64,000 nt of DNA from positions 434,001-498,000 of the forward strand of contig JAPWDM010000021.1 in NCBI GenBank assembly GCA_035578155.1, written 5' to 3'. Shown in pieces: positions 42,525 through 53,813 of this stretch (its first letter is position 1; the number at the start of each line of letters is the position of its first letter). The position numbers and the translations under genes were made by a program. Source of the stretch: Brachynemurus nebulosus. Taxonomy: Eukaryota > Arthropoda > Insecta > Neuroptera > Myrmeleontidae. The notes beneath the pieces are model-generated. The model did not search any database, had not been told where the DNA came from, and saw only the letters and a program-made list of their open reading frames with translations.

Positions 42525-42785
42525 TAACTGTGGCCACAAGCCAAAGTATCTTAAGTCTAAAATTTTTATTTTGCAAAAGCCGAGTTTTTACATTTGATAG
42601 GACCTATAAAAAATAACTTAAGCTACTGTTTTCCTGCTGTAAATTTTTTCCTATTTAAATTGAGTTAAACGTAGGTCAACTTTGCGTTATTACGTAATGT
42701 TCTAATGAACAATATGCATTAATAAATAGCAATCTGTTTTTTTACTTAAACTGACTTAAGATACTTTGGCTTGTGACCACAGATA
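42525..42785. mobile_element. Tc1-type MITE or element end pair
   Basis: CTGTGGCCACAAGCCAAAG at 42527 faces its near-complement ending at 42782 (CTTTGGCTTGTGACCACAG). The terminal inverted repeat is about 30 bp, of the Tc1 kind. A Tc1 transposase remnant follows at once. Confidence 0.65.
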
Positions 42786-43110
42786 AAATTGTCAATGGGG
42801 ATAAAATTGCCAGTGGGGACAGATTCCCCCAAAAGAAAATGGACTCCAAGAAGTACCAGGAAATTTTGACACAGACCTCATAACCATATATTTTAGACCA
42901 AAGTTGGATATTTCAACAAAACAATGACTCGGTACATTGTTCACGGTCCCCATCAAAATGATTTCAGGAGCAAAAAATTTAATTGTTAGACTGGCCAACG
43001 TTATCACCGAATCTCAATCCAATGAAGAATATGTGGTCTCAACATTTCTGTTACAAACCGGTGTTTTGGTATTAATGTTTATTATTGTATTAATAATAAA
43101 CAGTAATGTT
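42786..43110 (+). pseudogene. Tc1 transposase remnant
   Basis: At 42904-43040 one frame reads WIFQQNNDSVH, then, past a stop, FQEQKI and LLDWPTLSPNLNPMKNMWS. These are the second and third catalytic blocks of Tc1 transposases. The Asp of QQDN is Asn and the Glu of IENLW is Lys. The enzyme is dead. Confidence 0.7.
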
Positions 43111-43606
43111 TGTACAATTCAAGAACGGTAATAAATCCGTTTAAAAAAAAATAAAAATAAAAATAATCGTTGACGCACTACCCATATGACAATTATTTTA
43201 CACCAGCAATATAAGTAAAGGGTCTTTCGACCGAAATAATTTTATTAACGAACGATATAATTTTAAAAAGGCGTCACCGCCATGTTTGAAATTTCACAAA
43301 TGTCAAAAGTTGGTGTTTGTTTTCAATGTCGTCTGACAATTCATCATGGCAAAATACATACTTCAACAACATTTGGTAATTATCCAAAAATGTTATGAAA
43401 ATCAGCGTTCTTTTTGTAAATACCAACGTGCGCTTCGTGAATTCTTTGGTCCGCATAATCGATCTATTGTGTTCACTATTCGACGTATTGTGGGAAAATT
43501 TGACTCACTCTTCACGATCATAAACAACCAATAAGATGAAGAAATTCAAGAAGTGATGAGAATATTGAAGCTGTAAAAGCCAGTGTTTCAGAAGATACAA
43601 ATGTGT

Positions 43607-44959
43607 TGTTACAAGCCGGGTTTATTATTCAAAATTTAAATATTTTTTATATTTTTATGGGAATAGAAATAATTCCAAATTAAAAAGTTTGAATCGAATT
43701 TTAAGTCGATATAAAAGTAATGCGTAGATCATATTCTAATCTAATGAACACTTGCATAAATAAATAATTATTAAATATTTCTATAAACAAAAAGGTCCAC
43801 TCATCGAAGTAACGGCGTAAGTTAAATAAATTTCTCGAGTATCTGGACATGTAAGAAATTATTTAGACTAAACATCCGGGCGACAAAAAAAAAACCGTTG
43901 GCGATAAATAATAATTAATAAAATTAACGAGAAATAATTAATGGCTGATAAGGATTTTTTTTTCTATGGAACGTTCTAGAACAAATTTATAGACCAGAGG
44001 GGTATGAGGTGAAGAGTATGTAGAAGCCAAGCAAAACTGAAAATCAAAACGGTTAAAAAAAGTCGTTCTCTGGTTTTGATAGTGAAAAGAAGTCGGTTTG
44101 TGGGTTTTTGATTGTTGAGTAATTTGGGTGATTGTTATTAAGGGCTTTGTTGTGTAGTTGAGTGATTGGGGATTTTATGTGTGAGATATGTTGATTAGGT
44201 TGATCGAGTGGGATTATTGTTGGGACTATTTAATCGGGATATTTGGGGATTATTGGAAACTGTTGAAGGGTTATAAACTTGGGTGAATTTAGCGTTTAAG
44301 AAATTTGTACGTTTAAAAAAATTTAAGTGTAGTTTTGTAAGAACTTAGTTGTATAAGTTTTTATTGTTTATTTTATAAGGAGAATTTGGTGAGTACCTAC
44401 CTAAAATTCTGTAATATATTTTATGGTTCTTATTTTTTTTTTTAACTAAAACCTCAAACATCAATTTCTGGGACCGATTGTGAAAATATCAATAACTTAC
44501 GGGAAAATAATGGGTACAACGGGTTACATTTTATTTGTCAAACATAACTGAATATTTTGGATAATTGAATATAACAATGGGTCCGCGGATGATGTTTGAA
44601 GTTTAATGAAATTTTATTGGGTTTTGTATCATTTTTAAGGCGGGTTATATTGTTTCTGTATAAGCTGGGCTAAATAGTTTGTATAAATTTTATATATTAG
44701 ACGGGTTAAAATAAATTAGAAGAAAAAGGGATTTCGGTTGTTTTATTTCTGTAAATTTTAGATCTTGTATTTCAGCCAGAAAATCCACTTTTATCGCCAA
44801 TTAATCCGTCATGGATTAACCTTGGCAGGAGTTCGAACCCCTGCTTCATTATTCGGTGCATGTAAATATTTTTCGCTACCCTTGCGCCGAATTAATAATA
44901 TAATTCGCCGTTCCTTGGTTTTCCATATACATATGGTTAACTAATAGGGCACGGTTACA
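43607..44959 (+). repeat. 5' LTR of the env-bearing provirus
   Basis: 1353 bp, TG...CA ends. It contains a tRNA-B-box-like AGTTCGAACCCCTGC near 44830, shared by the other LTR. Confidence 0.95.
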
Positions 44960-44962
44960 TTG

Positions 44963-44980
44963 TGGTGGCAGCGTCTATGG
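44963..44980 (+). promoter_or_regulatory. Probable primer binding site
   Basis: TGGTGGCAGCGTCTATGG starts three bases after the LTR. TGGTGG would pair with a tRNA ending CCACCA. The tRNA is not identified. Confidence 0.5.
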
Positions 44981-45144
44981 GATAAAAGTAGGAAATTTTT
45001 TGGCGAAAATCAATAATTTTTGGGGAAAATTAAATAATTTTCAGAGAAAAATTTTTTTTTGTTTTCGGTCAATTTTTAACATAAAAGTGATGTAATTACA
45101 TTTTAGTGGTTCATCTGGGATAAATATATTTAATTATTGAGTTA

Positions 45145-45485
45145 ATTGTTGAGAATTTTTGATTGTTGCATACTCGACTGTATTGTTGGGTACATATTTT
45201 AATTGTTGGGGGGTAACAATTATAATTGTTGTATATGTATATGATTTCTATTGTTGGGTATATGATATTTTAAAGTAAACTGTAGATATTTTGGTTCAAA
45301 ATTGTATTTAATATTATTGCATTTATTAACAATTATATTTTATTCAATTGTTATATTTTTCTTAATATAAATTTTTGGAGGGTATATTTTGGGTTATTTA
45401 CAGGTAATTGTTGCAGTATTTAAGGGTTCATTGTTGCGGTTACCATTTATTTATGTGTAATTATTGATTTTATGGGTCATTGTTG
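45145..45485 (+). promoter_or_regulatory. Nine-copy ATTGTTG cluster in the provirus leader
   Basis: ATTGTTG occurs at 45145, 45162, 45182, 45202, 45225, 45250, 45407, 45430 and 45479, all on the plus strand. The second is followed by CATACT. The position between LTR and gag is that of the Su(Hw) insulator array in Drosophila gypsy. A protein-binding array is inferred; it could also be remnant low-complexity sequence. Confidence 0.45.
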
Positions 45486-45829
45486 ATTAAACAGCTGATT
45501 TATACAGTATACATATAGGCCAGGGACACATACACAGATATATACACATATTGGGTACATACAAGGGCAATAGACTTTACATACACATTGGGCATAAAAA
45601 TACTTCACAAAGTAAACACACATCACATATCAACAACATCATGTAACATATTTTGAAATATTATATCCTGTGCCAAAATACACTCCGTTCAGATAAAATG
45701 GGAAACAAAATAATTTTATTATAATGTAATTTTTCTTTTATTTTCATATTGCACATGTGGACAATACTACTTTGTTGTACTTTCATTGTGGTGATATTTT
45801 GTGTATATAGATTGGGGAGCTTTTATAAA

Positions 45830-47006
45830 ATGGAGCAGCTAGTGATAAACATTGAAGCTCCGCGGGTGAGTTTAAATGCTCTTGCCAATGCAATGGACAA
45901 TTTAACGGGGAGGGAAAATGTGCGGGAGTATTTCGATAAACTCGAAACAAGGGCAAGGTTGGACAATTTAACGGAGGACCAAATTTTAATGGTAGTAAAG
46001 TGCAAATTAAGTGGGGAGGCGTATAGATATTTTAAAAGTAAGCCGGGGCCAGACGAATTAAGTTATGGGGAGTTTAAAGAAAAGCTAATTAAAATGTTTA
46101 GGCCAAAAAGAGTGCCAGAGTCGGGGTATCATAAACTAGCGGGGACAATTCAGCAGAGTAAGGAGTCAGTGCGGGGAATTTGTGACTAGGATTAAGTTGG
46201 CGGGGCAAGAAGTGTTAGAGGAGGACTTGGCAGGGGCAGAGCTGACAGAAGTGCCGGGAATAAAAAAGAAAAACGAACAGTTAATGTTGGAGCAATTTAA
46301 AATGGGACTCAGGCGGGAATTATTAAAAAACATTGAGGTGGCGTTTATGCGTGAGGGGCCGGGATTGACATTAGAAGAGGCGTGTGAGTTGGCGGAGCAG
46401 GAAGAGCTCCACCAACAAATATTAAGTAGTGTGGGGCGAGGGGTACAAACTTTGAAAATTGACTCGGAGGAAGGGGGTGCGCAGGGGGTGTCAACCCCTC
46501 GTCAAACGGAAACGCGACCGCGAGTGATCCCACCCAGCTTCCAGGCGGCCGCTAGGGAAAGGGAGATGGGTAGGCCAAATGTGACGGGGCGGGATAGGGC
46601 CGAACAATCGGGTCGTCGGGATTTATCGGCGGTGCAGTGCCTGAACTGTTTTGGGTTCGGGCACTTTGCGAAAGAGTGTCGGGCACCAATGGTGTGTCGT
46701 TGGTGTCGACGAGCAGAACACATTGGGAGGAAGTGCCCTAACCCAGCCGGGAAGGTAGTACCGGCGGGAGTAAGAGGGTTTCCTCGGGAAGCGGGACCAC
46801 CTCCACCAGCAGGAAGCTGGCAAGGGGCGGTACCGAAGAGGGGTCGTGGCCGAGGTGTACCGAGGGTGTTGGGACGGGTGAGAGCTGCGGAAGTGGCACC
46901 CAGGGAAATAACCGTCGAGACGGCTGATGGGGCAACTGTGGGGGCCAAAGAATATTTAAACCGGGTAGGCGCCTCGAGTGGGCCCCAAACCGAGGACGCC
47001 CAATAA
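45830..47006 (+). pseudogene. gag: gag of the env-bearing provirus, one frameshift
   Basis: The probable start is ATG 45830 (MEQLVINIEAPRVSLNALAN); an upstream in-frame ATG at 45749 would add a hydrophobic leader unusual for Gag. The capsid-like region has YFDKLETRARLDNLTEDQIL and YRYFKSKPGPDELSYGEFKE. A single extra G in the run at 46173-46176 shifts the frame; the second part, 46182-47006, continues FVTRIKLAGQEVLEEDLAG. Two CCHC knuckles follow, CLNCFGFGHFAKEC and CRWCRRAEHIGRKC, then an Arg/Gly/Pro-rich tail. Length and knuckles fit Ty3/gypsy Gag. The high GC of this gene contrasts with the AT-rich host DNA. Confidence 0.85.
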
Positions 47007-50000
47007 TTTTAATTCCGCACGTACAGGATGTTTCTTGGGATATACCTTATATTGTACCAGGTATATATAATGGACAAATTTTAAATTTTATTGTTGATTC
47101 GGGATCAGCAGTGTCAATTTTGAGGTCAGAAATTTTGGGTAATGAATCAATTCGGGATATTGGAAATATTTTTCTAACGGGAATCACAGGAAACACCTTG
47201 TTACCGGAAGGTGCGGCAATAGTGAAATTAAATTTTGCGGGTGTATTATATTCTGTGGATTTTATTGTATGTACGGGGTTAAAAATCGAGACAGCTGGGT
47301 TGTTGGGTCGTGACTTTTTGAGTAAATATGGTGTTATTATTGACTATAAAAATAATTTATTGAATTTGGGGGATAGAACAATTGAGCTGATCGCTGGAAC
47401 TGGATCTGGGGTGGATCTGGTGGGTCGTAATACGAAATTTTCACAAAATAAGGGGAAAGTTGACTCCAAATTACCTGCATATGGGAAAAATGATCTTAAA
47501 ATGAGTGAAAGTGGGGGAAAAGTGCGTTTGAATGATTCGGGTAGTGCGGGGAAAGTGCGTTATGAGAAACCGGGTCGAGTGGAAACATCCGTGGGGAAAA
47601 CTCGGAGCGTTCAGCATACATCGGGGGATACAAATGGATGTGCGAAGCAATCGGTAGTAGTACAGCGTGAAAGCAGAGGGTCACACCAACATCAGGAACA
47701 TCATGCTGAGGCGTCTACTAGTTCAGGGAGTACTAACAACGTGTCATTTCGGGAAGGAGGTGCGGGGAAATCACACCAACATTCGGAAAATAGTGGGAAA
47801 TCATCAAGAAAACAGATCCACACCAAAATTAACAAAAATAAAAATTTTGGAGGTGCGGGGAAATTGCCAAAAAAATCAAAGGGGACGTCGAAAAACATAG
47901 AAAAAGTAACCATAGCAAAAATGGAACCAAAACAAAACGTTCAACAGGATGTTCAGCATAAAGTGGGTCCGAAAAACACCGAGACTATTGTACTACTCGA
48001 TGAGGAATTAGAGATACCATCACGATCTGAATGTACAACACAGGCAAAACTTAAAAATAAATTTCCAAATGGGACCTGTGTACTAGTGGAACCGGGAGAA
48101 ATATTAATTCATGGTGTCATGGCCGCTAGGGTATTATCCAGAGTAAACAATGGGAATCAAATTTCTGTTCGACTTATCAATACGGGTAATCAGTCAGTTA
48201 CTATCGGTGCTAAAACAACAATAGGGGTAGCACAAGAATATACTGATGAAACATACAATTTAATAACGGGTCACGAACAATGGGAGGCACATGTACTACA
48301 TGTACAGTCGGGGTCATCATTAAGTGAACAGGTCGACTTAAAACATTTACAACCTGAAGATCGGGATAAAGTTTTAAATCTTTTAATGGAGTATCAGGAT
48401 ATTTTCTACACAGAGGGCACTAAACTGGGAACTGCGAAGGGAATAAAACATCGAATTATCACTGAGAATGTACATCCAATTGCGAGGCGACCATACAGGG
48501 TACCTCAGGCATAACGGGAATTATTACGACAGCAGATAAATGAGATGCTGGAAGAGGGAATTATTACGCCATCAACTTCACCATGGTCTGCACCTGTTGT
48601 CATTGTACCAAAGAAATCCGATGATGGGCAACCAAAAATTAGAGTTTGTGTCGACTACCGCGAACTCAATTCTGTGACAAAAAGGGATTTTTATCCGCTT
48701 CCAAGCATGCAGGAGACATTTGATATGTTGTCCAATGCTAACTAGTTCACTACTTTGGACTTAGCTTCTGGGTACTGGCAAGTAGCTGTTGCGGAGGAAG
48801 ACCAAGAGAAGACCGGGTTCAGCACTTTCGAAGGGCATTATCATTTCCGAAAAATGTCGTTCGGGTTAAAAAGTACGCCGAGCACGTTTCAGCGGCTTAT
48901 GGATACAATCTTGGCAGGGCTCGTGGGACACAAATGTTACGTATATTTGGATGACGTGATCATATTCAGCACAAAGGGGATCGATGAACATCTTTCACGG
49001 TTACGGGAAGCCTTCGATTTCTTACGGGAAGCAAATTTGAAAAGAAACGATACCAACTTTACATGGACAGAAGAAGCTGAGGGGGCAATACATTAAAGGA
49101 AATTCTGTGTAAAGAACCGGTCTTAGCGTACCCAGATTTTAACAAGCAGTTTATATTGACCACGGATGCTTCGGGATATGCTATCGGGGCTATTTTGAGT
49201 CAAGAGTACGAGGGACATGAACGACCAATTGCGTATGTTAGTCGGCAGTTAAATAAAGCTGAACGAAATTACTCAACCACTGAGCGCGAGTGCTTATCTG
49301 TAGTCTGGGGTGTCAAACATTTTCGCTGTTATCTGTACGGGCGACCTTTTAAAATCATAACGGATCATCGACCACTTAGGTGGCTACTTTCAATCAAAGA
49401 TCCAAGTTCTAGACTGGCAAGATGGGCATTAACACTGGCTGAGTATGAATTCGAAATTATTCACAGACCTGGGAGGAAAAATGGGAATGCAGATGCACTG
49501 TCGAGGGTACCAGCACCTAATATAAGCATCAATCAAGCGGAAATACAATACGAGCCATTTTGGGATAGAGAAACATTTAAGAAGGAGCAACAACGGGATC
49601 CACTTATACAAGAAATTATCCAAAAATTGGGAGAAAATAAAGAAAATGAGCTTTACTACTTAGATGAGGATGGAATTTTGTACAAGAAAAGGGTTATCAC
49701 CGAACGACATGATAGATTAGTCGTTCCGGCAAATATGGTACGAGAAGTTATACGGGCATATCATGCAGCACCTTATTCGGGACATCAGGGCTATGAACGG
49801 ACACTAAGTTTTATAAGGGATAAATTTTATTGGGTAAATATGGCTAAAGATGTAAAGAAAATGTGCGAAGAATGTGTCTCGTGTGCTTAGAGGACAACAA
49901 AACCTACAAAACCAGCACCACTTTTAAAACTACCAGCAGTAGAGGCACCATTTGAGCGGATCGCAATGGATATTGTGGGACCACTTGTAACTTCTATGCG

Positions 50001-51117
50001 GGGAAATAAATATATTTTAACTTGTCAGGACTACTTTACTCGATATCTGGAAGCGATACCATTACCGGATCAGAGGCCTGATACCGTAGAGAGGGCTTTC
50101 GTCGAAAACATCATTACAAGACATGGGGTACCAAGGGCATTAATTACGGACCAAAGGACCAATTTTACCTCAAAGTTAATGAAAGAAATTTGTCAAATTC
50201 TCGGGATTGAGAAAATTCGAACAACACCGTACCATCCACAATCAAATGGTATGATTGAGCGCAGTCACCGGGTTATCAAAGATATGCTATCTCACTATAT
50301 TAGTGACACTCAACGAGATTGGGATGAGTGGTTACCATTCGTGGTTATGGCATATCGTAGTCACGTAAACAGTGCAACGGGTGAAACTCCATTTTTTTTA
50401 CTACACGGGAGGGATATAGAACTGCCTTACGACGAAATCATTAAACCACGTCGAGTAACGGCAGACTGTAGTGAAAATTATGCGGCGGAGTTAATCCAAA
50501 GGCTTAATCAAGCATACACTCAGGTGACGGAACATCTAAAACAAGCGACAGAAAAACAAGTAGTTCGGTATAATCAAAAAGCAAAGGAAGTTACATATCA
50601 ACTGGGTGATAGGGTATATCTACACGACCCATCTGCTTGTATTAAAGGGTCCAAAAAGTTAGCGAAACCATGGGTTGGGCCATTCAGAATTGTTGGGATA
50701 AAGGGACCGGTCACATACAAGATTAAAGAGATCTATGGGCGTAGACAATTCATCGTACATGTAAATAGATTGAAACCGTGCAAATATGTGGATGATGATG
50801 GGCCAGCAAATATTCGTGAACAACCTGAAGTTGAAGAAGAACCGGAAAATAATCAGAGCGCTGCACCGGGAAATAATCAGGATAATCAATTGGACGCAAA
50901 TCGGGTAAATGATAGGGTTCAATTGGATGAAGATTGGCCATTACAATTTCGAGTCACCTTACAACCAAACGTAGCTCCGGGTCAAGACGATCAAGTAGAA
51001 CCAGAAGAACGGGAACAAGAAATAGTAAATGAGCCGGAACCAGATGTACGACATTACCATACACGTAGCCGTGGTCCAGTCGAGGATCAACGGTGGGTTC
51101 TAGATCGGGCAATATAA
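47003..51117 (+). pseudogene. pol: pol of the env-bearing provirus, three stops, one frameshift, RT deletion
   Basis: The frame is -1 to gag. Protease: NFIVDSGSAVSIL near 47090-47130. A Ser/Gly/Lys/His-rich linker follows. TAA 48512-48514 and TAG 48743-48745 interrupt RT, whose blocks are still readable: IRVCVDYRELNSVTKRDFYP, LDLASGYWQVAV and the active-site YLDD at 48944-48955. After EANLK near 49040 roughly 90 residues of the RT thumb/connection are missing. A frameshift near 49085-49096 leads to RNase H (TTDASGYAIGAILSQEYEG). The integrase zinc domain is YHAAPYSGHQGYERTL and CEECVSC, then TAG 49888-49890. The core has MDIVGPL (Asp), ITDQRTNFTS (Asp) and SNGMIERSHR (Glu), and WVGPFRIV near the end. 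The catalytic residues survive, but no active polyprotein can be made. Confidence 0.9.
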
Positions 51118-51382
51118 AACCAACTAATTACCGCGTACACTGTGAAAAGCTATTTTTCAAAATTTTAAAGTCGCGCATAACGAGGGTCCACTGTACTGCT
51201 TAAAAATCTCAAAAAAAAATTTTAAAAATTTTTTAAAAATTAAATAAATTGGCATTAACTTACGGGGACGTACTGTACTAAAAGTTTATTAACAACATTG
51301 ATAAATGAACAAATAAGTTTAATACATCATATAAAAAAAAAGAATATTATCGGGTATCTCAAAATTGTGTTATCATCTTTAC

Positions 51383-51384
51383 AG
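51383..51384 (+). promoter_or_regulatory. Candidate splice acceptor for env mRNA
   Basis: TTATCATCTTTACAG/GACATC lies 9 nt before the env ATG at 51394. A matching donor could be CAG/GTAATT near 45403 in the leader. Both are inferred from consensus only. Confidence 0.4.
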
Positions 51385-51393
51385 GACATCAAA

Positions 51394-53413
51394 ATGGGAC
51401 AGTGGTTGCAACTAATCGTTGTGTTACTGGTAATCAGGTACAGTGCGGCAATTATAGTGTCTGACTGTCGGGGACCCAATACTAATATATCAGTGATATC
51501 GGTTAAAGACATTGCTCAGTGTCCGGATCCAAAAAAATGACTATACGGAGGTGCGAAAAGACATTCAAATAATACAAAAAAAATGACTACTGGTGTGGAC
51601 GTACAGACATGTTTGGTGAAAGTGACGCGCATTATACAACGTTGCGGGATGTTTAGTCATGTATCAGCGGTACCACAAGGACTTTTGAGTTATGTACATC
51701 GGGTCGGGCCAGAAGAATGTAAAAATATTCACAGAACACGTTCGTTTTATGGGTTCAAAAGACATATCATTGGGAATATTCAAGCAAATGCTACTACAGC
51801 CACGGGTATAACATTAGCGGGTAGTGTTACGGTTGATGGGCAATGCAAGGGTACAACGTACACTGAAACGTCATTTACCTGGGAAGACGTCATCGTACTA
51901 GCTACAGTCAAAATTAGTACATTTGATTATCGGGCTACTGTGAAATTGGCAACCGACAAAATTGTATTAAAGGGTGGTGTCACATGTTCCTATGTTTCGG
52001 GTTACTGTATGGACACCGAAATTGGCGAAACTGTATGGGAAGTTGGTATGCGTGGACAATGCGACAACAGGGCCTATCACATTTTGTCCGAAGGGAGTGC
52101 AAGTTTAATCACGACAAACAAATCTCACATATTTTTGGACACACAGTACATTGTAGTGGAACAACAGAATCGGGTATTCGCGATTACATTAAGGGAAAAA
52201 TCATTCGTTTGTGATCAAGAAGCATGGGGAACCGAGCATCCAAAATTAATGGTGATAGAGCGTAAAACTTATGGGTATAAATTTCGAATGAATGATCAAC
52301 TGGGATCAGAGAACGTCGATTTGCTCACTTATATAAATACTAAGTTTATGTATGTTGAGCAGAGCATCAAAAGAACGCTACACAATTTCCACGTCCAAAC
52401 TATTCATCGACGCTGTCTATTAAATAGAGAGATATTGAAGAATAGACTTTTAGTAGCGCCATTATCAACCAATACAGTCGGGGTTCGACTGAAAAATCAA
52501 TTAGGCTTTACGGGTCGGGTACTGGGTGAAGTAATATACCTCATGCAGTGTGTTCCAAAAGTAGCGGAAGTTCGACGGGACAAGTATTGTTACAACGAAC
52601 TACCAGTTTCAGTAAATAATGAGTCGTTATTTATGGCACCTGTCACACACATTTTACAAGAACGGGCAGAACAAATAGAATGTTCACCACTAACACCGCC
52701 ATTATATCACATTGGGAATAAATGGGTAGGATTCAGTCCATTACCAAATACGGGAATTCAACCAGAAATAATCAAAGTCGATAGCGAACCATATCCGGAA
52801 TTTCAACCACTACAACAGCTAAGTACTGGGCATCTATTCAAATGAGGAAATCAGGGCAGTTCAACATTCTTTAACTTTTGGGGCTGAACGACAAGCGGTA
52901 TCAACAATAATAACAAGAAAATTAATTGGGCTTGATACGGAAAATCAGGGGTACTCAATAGTGAATTTATTCGATGCAAACGAAATTCAAGGGTTAGCCA
53001 AGAAGACATTCAGTGCTGTATGGGGATGGTTTACTGATATTGGCCTTGTCACATCCAGTATATTGGGTAATTACGTAATTTTTCGATTTTGTAAATACTT
53101 AATTAGGGCCGTATTAAATGAGTTATCATTATATGAAATACTGGGATGAAGTTTCGGGTCGCTGGCATGTTTATGGAATACCTTAACCGTTTGGATCATA
53201 CACCGATACCATAAACAAAACACGGGCATATCACGGGAAGAACAACCAAAAGTGGAAAATCAGGAAGCACGGGAAGACACAATGCGGGATTCGACCATAA
53301 TCGATATGGATGGGACTACAAAAAAGGACAAGCAGGGAAAAACCACCACCAGCGAAGTGAAGACATTGTATCCGGGAGTGAAGATTCACGTTGCAGGAGT
53401 GCCCATTGAGTGA
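51394..53413 (+). pseudogene. env: Envelope glycoprotein, Jingchuvirales (chuvirus) glycoprotein type, broken
   Basis: ATG 51394 gives a signal peptide (GQWLQLIVVLLVIRYSAA), then a SDCRGPNTNISVIS motif typical of chuvirus-like glycoproteins. Two A-runs (51531-51537 and 51576-51583) mark frame breaks. The long ectodomain frame 51583-52845 is Cys-rich, with CGMFSHVSAV, a VDGQCKGTTY block, FTWEDVIVLATVKI and GGVTCSYVSGYC. Near 52826 the frame changes again; GIYSNEEIRA and the membrane-proximal part LFDANEIQGLAKKTF and VWGWFTDIGLVTSS follow. A stop at 53147-53149 interrupts, and a Lys/Asp-rich cytoplasmic tail remains open to TGA 53411-53413. There is no baculovirus-F-type signature as in errantivirus Env. 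Capture of such glycoproteins by insect LTR elements is known. The family call is from memory and was not searched. Confidence 0.65.
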
Positions 53414-53799
53414 GTGATACAGTGAAAAAAAAAAAATCTTAAATTTGTGTATGTTAAATCTTAAGTTATGGTATGTGTAGTTTAAATAAACAAACAAAAT
53501 TGTAGATATTAAAACTGAGTGTAGTGACCTAGTGAAGAATGCATAGGTATGCAAGGACGTTATGTAAAGACATTAAGGGGATTAGACCAAGTAATTAGTT
53601 AAGGGAGTTGGTCCAAGTTAATAAAAGTATAAATTTAATAAGTATTAAATATTAAAATGGGTTTAATTAAATTAGCTGAATAATTAATTAAGGGGTACTT
53701 ACCAACAAAACTTATCCGTCTATTCGGGGAATGGGACACTTAAATCAAGTAGAAAAATTCGAAAAGGCTGGTCGATCTGGGAGAGCGACCATCTTTTTC
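53414..53799. other. Noncoding segment before the 3' LTR
   Basis: About 390 bp between env and the polypurine tract, with no gene. Confidence 0.5.
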
Positions 53800-53813
53800 A
53801 AAGGGGGGAGTGC
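53800..53813 (+). promoter_or_regulatory. Polypurine tract
   Basis: AAAGGGGGGAGTGC directly before the TGTTACA start of the 3' LTR. Confidence 0.75.

Noticed and set aside
44778..44860. A tRNA gene in the LTR
   Set aside because: There is a T-arm-like stem but no A box, acceptor stem or anticodon arm.
45749..45829. Hydrophobic N-terminal extension of Gag
   Set aside because: Upstream in-frame ATG, but Gag proteins do not usually carry such a leader and the ATG at 45830 fits better.
46502..46948. 148-codon minus-strand frame over gag
   Set aside because: It is a shadow of the GC-rich gag gene with its CCHC knuckles on the plus strand.
51394..53413. Errantivirus-type (baculovirus F-like) Env
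   Set aside because: I find no such fusion-protein signature, and the SDCRGPNTNIS start and Cys pattern fit another glycoprotein type.
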